64,000 bases of DNA from Iris pallida (lineage: Eukaryota > Streptophyta > Magnoliopsida > Asparagales > Iridaceae): positions 6,261,138 through 6,325,137 of the forward strand of contig JANAVB010033216.1 of NCBI GenBank assembly GCA_029216955.1, written 5' to 3'. Position numbers and translations under genes: made by a program. The notes under the pieces are model-generated. The model ran no database searches and was not told where the DNA came from. It saw only the letters and a program-made list of their open reading frames with translations. Each line of letters starts with the position of its first letter. Position 1 is the stretch's first letter. Positions 27,301-37,700 of this stretch are shown here, piece after piece.

Positions 27301-28517
27301 ACGAGTTCCACATTGGCAGACAGTTCTCAGAATTCTGCGCTATTTAGTCCAAGAATCTAGGAAAAGGAATTTGGATGGAGAATCATGGATATACTCGTGT
27401 TGAGTGTTTTACCGCTGCTGACTGGGGTGCAAGCCTGACAGATAGATGGTTTACGTCTGGCTACTCAGTATTTATTGGCGAAAACTTGGTATCGTGGAAG
27501 TGCAAGAAACAGAGTGTGATAGCACGATCAAGTTCGGAATCAGAATATCGACCCATTGCTCATGGCACAACAGAGATATTATATCTGAAACATCTTCTAC
27601 AAAAGTTGGGAGAAGAAACATGATCTAAAGCAGCAGACATGTGGTGTGATAACCAGTCTGTTATCTATATTGCTATCAATCATGTATTTCATGAAAGGAC
27701 GAAGTACATCGAAATCGACACACTTTGTCTGTGATGAGCATAAAAAGGGGATGATAAAGTTTCACCACGTGAGGACCGATGATCAGATAGTCGATAGCTT
27801 CACGAAGTCTCTTTTGGGTCCTCAGGTTCAATTTCTATATAACAAGCTGGACATGATTGACATCTATACTCCAGCTTGAGGGAGGGTGTTAAGTATTAGT
27901 AGTACTGGGTAGTATTGGACTTTAGTCCTACATTGGATAGAATAATAGTGAGAGGGGTTAGCCTCTCCAATATATATGTAACTCTCTCATCAATAATAAT
28001 TTATCCCATTATTTCTCTTTATAATTGTTAATAGTGATGGTAAGGATTTTGTTGTTGATGAAGACTGCTTTTCAGTTTGTTATGGTTTTGGGTGACATGA
28101 TTTTGGTATTTGGTGATATTATGTTGGAAGATTGTGCATACGAGAGGAACAATTGTAGTGGCCTAGAGTTCGACGTCGACTTGCTAAGGGATGCAGTCAA
28201 AGTGAGAGGCCATAATGTTGAGATTAAGAATCATCATTCAGCGTCTATCTTGTCGATCCACCAGAACAAGGTCGTGATATAAAGGTGCAATCGAACCATG
28301 ATACAACCAACATATCATGGTTTTTCTTCTCTTAGGGAAATTTTTTGGTGATTGACGATTTGATAAACATGCGCCAATGTTGAGATTGCTATGATTTGGC
28401 TCAAGTTTATTTACAAGATTTTTTTTTGTATTTAAATAATAAATAGATTATGATTAGTTTCCTGGCATGGATGACTAGGATTTGGTGTTAGGCTATAATA
28501 AATATAGGTCTCTTTTG

Positions 28518-28568
<51 letters not shown>

Positions 28569-31500
28569 GATGACCTCTAGCCTAGTGGTTAAGAGAGATG
28601 CATGCGGCCCAAGTGGTCAGGAGTTCGAATCCCAGTGGGAGCGATTCCAGAAACAATTTACCTGGTTCCAAAAAAAATATATATATATATACTATGAGAG
28701 AAAAGATGTAGGGTAACTAGGATTTTGGAATATTTAGTGTTTGGTAAGAATTATGAGAGATTGTAATCTTCTTTATTAGTAATTAATAATTTTTAGGGTT
28801 TGGGTGTCAATTTTTTTTCTTGATTTTGTTACTTTGTTTTCATTGTCGCAGTTTTCTTTGTTGCACCTTTCTGCGTAACACCATGTAACCATGGTGAGGA
28901 CAAGGTTGTGAAAAGCGCTAGGCGCTAGTCGGACGGGCACTTGCCGCCTAGGGCCTAGCTCGCCTAGGCGGCCGCCTACATCTAGGCGGTTCAAAAAAAA
29001 ATAAAAAGAACCCAAAAAAATCTACTAAAAATTATAGGAAAAAATTCATAAAACCCCAAAACATGCATAGTCGGGCGTAGGGGGGGACTAGGCAGGCGCC
29101 TAAGCGGAAATTGGGCCGGCATCCGGCGCCTAGCGCCTAGGCGGGCGCCTTTTAGAACAGAGGGTGAGGAGTACTTGCACGTTGCAGTCAGTCACTGCTT
29201 GATGTAATTGAAAGGATGTGCCTCCACTGGCACCAATACATTATCAATATGAATAAGATAAAGCTATTGATTGGTTAGCAATTTCCTATGAACGCCATGA
29301 GAGTTCTCTTACCTGTTGAGGTAATATAAGAAGGGAATTATGAGGATAATGTCATAAAAGCAACTGAGTATTTTTCATATGAAATGTTAGGCAAATACTC
29401 CAGCATGATTTCTAAAAGAAAATAATCTGCAAATTGATATCTTAAGTTGGCCAGCATTCTCTAATAACCTAGTAATGCCTAAAGGATAATCTCAAATGAG
29501 CTAAAAATAAATTACTCTCTCCCAATTAGATAAAGAAATTAAGAATAAAAGTAACCTATGGAAGTAAAACATTACCAAGTTATCCAAGATATCAAGATTT
29601 TCTTTTCCACATCTCTGCGCATATGACGTGGCTATTGACTTCCTGATATATCCTGTCTGCAAGATTGAATACAAATGTTGTAGCATAACGTAAATACGTA
29701 TATCCATTTGCCCAACTTCAATATCACTGTTAAAATGGCAAACATAATCTAACATGTGAATGTTATGACAACACTAACAGAAACATCTAGAGCCACATGT
29801 AGACATGACTGTGACATACTTAATTCTGAAAGATAATATCTGGTCAAAAGGTTCCACATTGAAACATATATTGGACAAGGTTCACTAATGAAAGCTTATC
29901 ATCCAACATCCCTATAAGAATCATGTTTGTCCTTACAATCCTAATAGATGGCAGGATAATTATAAACTGTGTTCGATTCAAATATCACACAAGGAGTGAA
30001 GTGTGAACTATGACGCAAGTAAAAGTAAAGATGGAACTCCATGTCGGAAATAAGTAGAGCATCTGACCTTACAATGCTCCAGTATTGGCGAAACATGATG
30101 ACTTCTTAAGAAAACCTTTCGTTCTGCACTTTTAGTTTTCGTCAAGCTCTGGATAAACAGAAAAATGTGTTCTTCTATGTTACATGTACGAGCAAAAAGC
30201 AAAACTTCAGAAGACGAAATAACTGGATATGGTGGTGAGCGTGGTGACAGTATAATAACAAGGATGCACATTTGTCACAGCAGGTATGAAACAATACCAA
30301 GAGACCATGCGAGAGTCCAGTCATCAAAAGTAAACCATGTAGACAATAAATGAGAATATGCTAAACAGCCTAAACCTACTAATATTAACGATCACTGCAA
30401 GAGTGATAGTAAACCAAGGTTGAGAACTCGGTTTCATGACCCCTCAAATATGTTGCATTGATTGTTTTGGAAGTTTCACCGATTTTGGACCAAGTCTTTA
30501 TTTGGGATTTTGATTCTTTTATTAATTATTATAGATAACTTAATGTAATTAAGGTTCCAAATATGATACAAATAAGTGTTTTGCTTGTAAAACATTACAA
30601 AACAAAAACACTGCAGTCGGATTAATAAAATGTATATTTGGTGCAGAATCCTTTTCTTTGACATTATAAAAGTTAAATAAGAAACAATGACTTGATCCAT
30701 ATCCAAAATTATTGTTTTCAAAAAATTAAAAGGCTATACGGAAAACAGCCCCTTTTTATCCCATCCATAAGTTGTATGGAAAAGGTTTTAAAAGCCAAAA
30801 ATATTTCACTTCAAAATTACTGAAAATGTAACTCTTACTAGCAAGTTTGGGTCTCCAGCTTGAGGGGGAGTGATAAAGGTAATTGTTATGTTGTTATGTT
30901 GCTACACAAAGGATATAAATAATGTACTCCTATCTAATAAATTTGTCAAATTCTCTCTGCCTATTCTTCTCTAGTATTATACTATACTTTATTCAATTCT
31001 TCGGACTCATCAAGTCCTAACCCTAAGGGCCTGGAAAGGGTTTCAGCAGTGCAAAAAGGACAAAAGTGAGAACTTCAACCACTCAGCATGGGCTGGTCTC
31101 AGGTCAGTACCTAATTTTCTCTCTTTTGTTTGGTTTTTCTAGTTTTCAGTTGAGTACTAACAAAAGCATCTGGCTTTGATTTAAATTAACACAGGGTTTG
31201 TTTTATTTATCGTGATTATGAACACTGGTATGGTTATATAATAACCTGATTCAATTTCAACCGTGTTTTGGACTGGCCAAACAAAAACCTGCCCAAAACA
31301 GCCAAAACCAGTACACCTCATCATGAAACTAAACTCTTGCAGTAAACTATATGCATACATACAATGAAGTAGATCTAGTAAGGACTAACAAAGTAAAAAA
31401 TAGAAATAAATACTGACCACGCCCCCCCCCCCCCCCCCCCACCCATGTTTTATTACAGGGACTACTACTATTCTGAAAATAATTACGCTGATCACCCCTC

Positions 31501-31693
31501 TCCTTTATGGTTATATAATAACCTGATTCAATTTTAGCCATGTTTTGGACTGGCCAAACAAAAACCTGCCCAAAACAGCCAAAACCTGTACGCCTCATCA
31601 TGAAACTAAACTCTTGCAGTAAACTATATGCATACATACAATGAAGTAGGTCTAGTAAGGACTAACAAAGTAAAAAAATAGAAATAAATACTG

Positions 31694-31727
<34 letters not shown>

Positions 31728-34700
31728 CCCCCCACATGTTTTATTACAGGGACTACTACTATTCTGAAAGTAATTAGGCTGACCACCCCTCTCCTTGTAA
31801 AACATAGGGGTGGTCAGTGTTATAAGTTTCTATAGAAAATATAAATATAGGGGTGGTCCGTGTAATTAGTTTCAAAGTAGGGGTGGTTTGTGTAATAAGT
31901 GTAAAACATAGGGGTAGTTATAAGTTGGCTATTAAAAGCAGAGAAGAGAATGCCACAAGGTCAAAGAAGACAAACAAGATCCAACTTGAGCTTCTTCAAC
32001 ATCATTGCAGATGCAATGAAAAGATGAGTTTCTTATTAAGTTACACAGTAGAGAACATAAAGCTGCAAGGTCAAGGTCTTATCTTCACAGAAGATATATC
32101 ATAAGACCTGTACTCCTTAACCATGTATTTTCCGCAAACTTGACGCTATAAGAAATATGCATCATGCCTTTACCTAGAGTTTCTTTTCCGCAATAAGGAC
32201 AGACCTCATTGCCCCTTTCCCACACCTACGTTAAGCAATCAACATCATGATTGTTAACATAAACAGTTTTCAAAAACACTGCCTCTGAAACATTGTAGAT
32301 GGTAAGGAAGCAGTGGGAAAAAATGTATAATCGCAAGACATAGCATGTTCGTCACAGTTCAACACAATTTCTAAAAAGAGAATATTTTCACTACAAGGGT
32401 AGTTTCCAGATCTGCCATACTGTATTTTTGGCTGATCCAGTGGCGGAGTGTCCAATCCCCTCTTATGTCTTGTGGACACGTCCACAACCTATACATACAA
32501 TATATGCATGTATGTATATGCTGGAGCCAGGCACCCCTAACAGTCCAATAAATGTCTCTAGTATGTCCAGAATAATGTTCTTCTCGATTTACCCCACCCT
32601 CATTCTTTCTAGTTCAACCTGTTTTCATTCTCTTAAAAAGAAATAGCATACCAAACTGACTCAATATTATGTATATGCTGGAGCCAGGCGCCCCTAACAG
32701 TCCAATAAATGTCTCTAGTATGTCCAGAATAACGTTTTTCTCGATTTACCCCACCCTCATTCTTTCTAGTTCAACCTGTTTTCATTCTCTTAAAAAGAAA
32801 TAACATACCAAACTGACTCAATATTATTTAGACATAAGAAATTAAATTTTTGACATGCCATGGAGATTTCTTATGATCCATAGCTGACCCATTCTGATGG
32901 GAGAAGGCTTGGATGATGATGATGAACTGAAATTCACAATTGACAAAAACTATACAACTGTCATGTATCTTCCTAAAAAATAAAGAGTGATACAATCCTT
33001 TCTCTATTATCGCAGTGAGCAAGCAAGTACTAGAGTCAATTGTTTCCAATATATTAAGATCTTACAACAAAAAACGCTGAAGCTATAACATGTAGTGTCT
33101 TTTGGAATTCTGTATTAATGAAGGCTCTGAAAAGTTACCTCGATGAAATGTGGAGGCATCCCAGCTAACTCTGGCTCACTAACGAGAACAAAACTGGCAT
33201 CCTCATTCAGGTTTTGAACATATTGCAGGCTTAACTTGTCTATTTGTGATCTTAAATTCTCCATCTCTATTCTCTTGCTCAGAGTAAGGTTAACACCATT
33301 ACGTTCAAAATCTTTAACCTGTCAGTGAAAAGGTAAATCAATATACGAAGTGTAAACTCATATATTCCTATTAGCGTTTCTTAAATAGCCAGGTCACTAG
33401 AAAATGCAACCATGATGGACTAAATATTCAGCGGACATGAATCTGTATTTTACAAAGTCCACTATATGAAACAGGAAGAATAATCCAGAGTAATGATAAA
33501 CAATAACTTCCACCAGCTTCAAAACATGCCACATGATGTTCAGACTTCAGATTCATGTAGATAACAGGATATTCAGAATACTTGTCTAACTGAGGTGGCC
33601 AGTACCTCCAAAGTCACGAGGCCAGGAGATGAGATGAATAATAAACTAAATTCACATATGAAAACAACTTTCATTAATAAGACAAATTGGCAGCAAATGT
33701 AAAGCCACAAACTGACTATATTCACAGGTATGTACAGTCAACCTATATACACACCTGCGTATCAAATTATGATTGTATAATACCCTGGCCAATTTATCAG
33801 TCTAAATACTCCAAAAGACTCAGTTCTGCATCTTTCTTGATCCAAAATACTAATGACCTATTGATTGGATGTCACTGTGACTATCCTGGTTCTGCGGTAC
33901 ACCCCTTTGTTGGAAGTACTTCCTTAAACCGTCATAAACATCCAATAGCAGCAAAAGTTAGCACGGAAGTTTTCCATATCAAAGATCTCCTTAAAGGCCT
34001 ATTTTATTATCCATTAATGGCTATTCAAACTAATAATCAAACTAAAACCATTTTTAAGTCAAACATAAACTAAATAAGAAAACAATCTTAATCAAATTAA
34101 AAATTGCAACTAAACTATAGAAAGTCAAAAAAATGAGAGTCAAACTTAAACTAATAAATAAAAGTAAACTTGAACCTATGTTACCCGGACTCTCCACTTT
34201 AAGGAGAAGTACCCGTGTCGATCCGATAGGACATGGGTATGGGTATGAAATCCGTATCCGATCCTCCATGGTGACAATCGGATCATTCATGGTGACAATC
34301 GAAAGACTGGTAGTAAAGTAGATAGTTTATTTTAATGTGGTAGTGATGTAGATAGTTTATTTTAATGTGATAATGATGTAATAGTTTATTTTAATATGGT
34401 AGACTGGTAGTTAAGTAGTAGGGGAGCTGAAGGGACGGTCCCTTAGGGACTTATTCAACTACTTGAGTAAAGTTTACTAGTAATTTATAATTGCATATTG
34501 TCTTTTACGAAACCTTAATCATATTTTCGTACCCATATCCAAAATTTGGATCCTTCTTAGCCGAGTCTGTGTGTCCTTCAATTATGAGTTTGAAGGGCCC
34601 AACTCTTGAATATGTACCCGTATCCGACACCCGTACCCGAGTCCAGGTAACATAGCTTGAACTCCACTAGAACAGACCTCCATCAATCCCCAGCTTGGAA

Positions 34701-37700
34701 GTTCACCTCCTTGTAAATAAAGATGGTGAGACTCCTTGAGCATTGAGCAACACTAGGATGACCTGCTTAATCGCCAAATATTTTAGCCGTCAGCCACGAA
34801 CTCTAGGTCTGGGCATCCTCGCCAAAAAAATAAATAGACATGAACTCGTCATCAGCAACAGCAACGAGCTCATCACTCAAACTGTCCTTGATCGCTGGTC
34901 TATGACGTCTACAAGGTAATACCGCTGGGAAATGCTGTACCAAAACTCTTGGTCTTCTGGACAAGGTGGTATTGGTGGTCATAGTGGAGACAGTACTCGA
35001 ATTGCAAACTATGCTCCTGGAACAGATATAAATGATACTACCAGAACAGAAGATAAAGGTGGCAGCGCTGTTAAAACTCCTAGAACAATAGTAGATGCTA
35101 GAAACTTGGAATGATAGAAGAGGAGTACCCTAATAAAGATGAAGATGATCCTGCAGGAACAAAAGTAGATGAAGGTACTTTTACATGCCACGTGATGGTA
35201 GAGGAAAGCAAGAGCCAGAGCATCTGAAACTACAGCTAATACGATAAAGAGCCAAGTGACTGCCTCTAACAACCTTGGGAACACCAGGATATAACGACCG
35301 CAGGTACCAACAGTGGTTCAGCTAACCAACAAGTGCTATCAATGAAACCCTAAACCTCCAACAGTCATAACACTACATGAGCGACATGTTCGTCCATAAG
35401 AAAATAAAATAGCCTCCGTGTGCGGCAACTAGCAGGAGTCTTGGGTCTCTGATGATAGGAGAGGCTAATTGATGGGAAAAAAATAACGTTACGAAGGCTT
35501 GTAGATGAGCACTCAAATGTCAGGGGATTTTGACCTATTTACCTGTTATAAGTTGATAACTGATAAGTTAAATAAAGCAAACCACATCTTTTAAAGATAA
35601 CCATATCTTATATTGGTCTATGCCGGTTAAGATTTTATGCTAAACCATTACATTTGGTTTTCCTCCTATAATCCATGTGCTAAGAAAATCTTATCTTTTA
35701 AATAGTCTCCGTATGCAGCAACACAGGTTGTCAACTCGTGTATCCTATAATGTATCAATTTGCTTGCATATCGTATCGTATGATACTAACAACATAGGCA
35801 GCAATTAACAGGAGTCTTGCGTCTCTAACGACAGGAGAGGCTTATTGATGACAACAAGAGTGGCTTATTGATGAAAAATCAACACCATAAGGGTATATGA
35901 GTGCACAAACATCAGGACTTTGCACCCATTTACCTATTATAAGTTGATACGTTAAAACAAATTGCATCTCTTAAAGATAACTATATCTTATATTGGTCTA
36001 TGTCGGTTAAGATTCTAAGTTGAGCCATTACATTTGGTTTTCCTCCTATAATCCATGTGCCATGTATTTGAGCTAATTTATGGTCTTGATGGTCGCAAAT
36101 AAGAATGCTGATATCTCACAGGCGTCTCCAGCTCCTACAGTCCAACTAATAAACAGTATCATAAACAAGCAGAGAAGGACATATGTAAATTCGGGAGACA
36201 TAAAGAGTCTCTACACCATTTAGAAAAATGACATGGATGTGTATGATATATAAAATATCCACATCTTGGCTAAACTATGGCTATGATGAGTTGTCGCAAG
36301 AAAATAACTTGTCCACTAAATTATCAAGAAGCTTAATAACAGGTATAGAACTGCTTTCAAATGGCAATTTTTTTTATGTATAAGAAATGATACGTAATGA
36401 TTCTGTACTTTAGCTCCCATGAGAAGTTTTTAGTGGAAACATTATATTTTAGATAAATCATTCAATATTACAGTCTTTTGTGAGAACACCTAGTGGAAAA
36501 TAAACTTAAATGTAAAATACACATGAAACATTTATTAGGATCAAATGGAATACGTCAATATCCAGATTCAACTAATGCCAACAAAACTGTCTAGCAGAAT
36601 GATTCAAGTTTACATCTTACTTGAAGTGTAATAGTGTAATTTATTTTAGGTTAAATTTCAACTTGAGACCCTCAACTATTCAAGTTTTCAACTTGATACT
36701 CTATACTTTCATATTAGACAACTTAATATCTAAACTATAATTGTACAGCTTAATACCCGAACAGTTTTAACGAAAAATCCTAAATGACAAAAATATTCTC
36801 TCCCCCCCCCCCCCCCCCCCCTCTCTCCCTCTGGTTTTCTCTCACCAACTGCAACGCCTGATCCCAGAACGTCGTCGATAACCTATATCACCTACACCCA
36901 AACAAACCCCTCCTTCCATGTTCACCATTGCCTCCTTCCATGAGCGTGGCCTTAGTCCCCAACAGTCCCTCGGTCGTGTCGCATATGCGAGCAAGTCCGA
37001 GTAACCACATTTGCAACCCTCCACTTCTCTATGTTGCCATAAATGTTCTCCGCAACCACCTCATGACCGTTAGGTCGCCCCCGCAGACCCCTCACGCAAT
37101 CCTTCAATCTCGCAGACGAACGGCCAGACCCATCCGCGATCCAAGGTGGCGTAATGTCAGCGCTCGCCTGAACGCGACTTCTTGCCACCAACCGACTTAT
37201 AGCCGCTAGCGTGTCCCCGCGACCGACTCGACGAATACCCGACCCACCGGAGCATACTGCTAAAACCCATCACCCGTCTCGCCACCGCCCATTGAGCCAA
37301 CGTTAGCCGATGCACTATTCGTTGACCCTGTATTTTCTGGTCAGCAACGACGCTCCTCGCTACTAGCCCCGAGCAACTGACTCCAACAACTCCAGTGTCA
37401 ATAGCACATGAAGCGGGAGAATCAGAGGAGGGGGAAAGCAGGGAGACAAAGAGGCTAGGATTAGGGTTAAGGGAGAGGAGGTTGAAGAAGGAGACAAGGG
37501 GGACCATGAAGGATAGGAAAGGGGAGGAGACGTGGCGGGGAGTGGCGACGACGGTAGTCCTTCGAGCTTGTTGTTGCTCAAGAGAGAGAGAGAGGGAGAG
37601 AATGGGAGAGAGAGGGGGGAGAGAATGGGAGAGAGAAGGATTAGAGGGGTAATTTGGGGTAATAATAATAATTATTAATAATAAGTTATTAGGAAAGATT

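Larger units (their letters stand above)
23127..28030 (+). mobile_element. copia-2, degenerate Ty1/copia element
   Basis: The order gag, protease, integrase, RT, RNase H, polypurine tract and a 3' LTR start is clear, with many stops and frameshifts. It carries a hAT MITE inside gag and an internal tandem duplication. It lies in the 16-kb peptidase intron, in the opposite orientation to both the gene and copia-1. No 5' LTR was found. Confidence 0.88.

Noticed and set aside
28566..28640. Functional tRNA gene
   Set aside because: A and B boxes are present, but the acceptor stem does not pair and the unit continues into a SINE-like tail.
33687..34073. 128-codon ORF in a peptidase intron
   Set aside because: It has no motif and lies on the opposite strand to the gene, in otherwise anonymous DNA.
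36842..37652. Several ORFs in the Mutator-like element as real proteins
   Set aside because: Frames are open on both strands because of GC content; no domain could be named, so only cargo DNA is reported.
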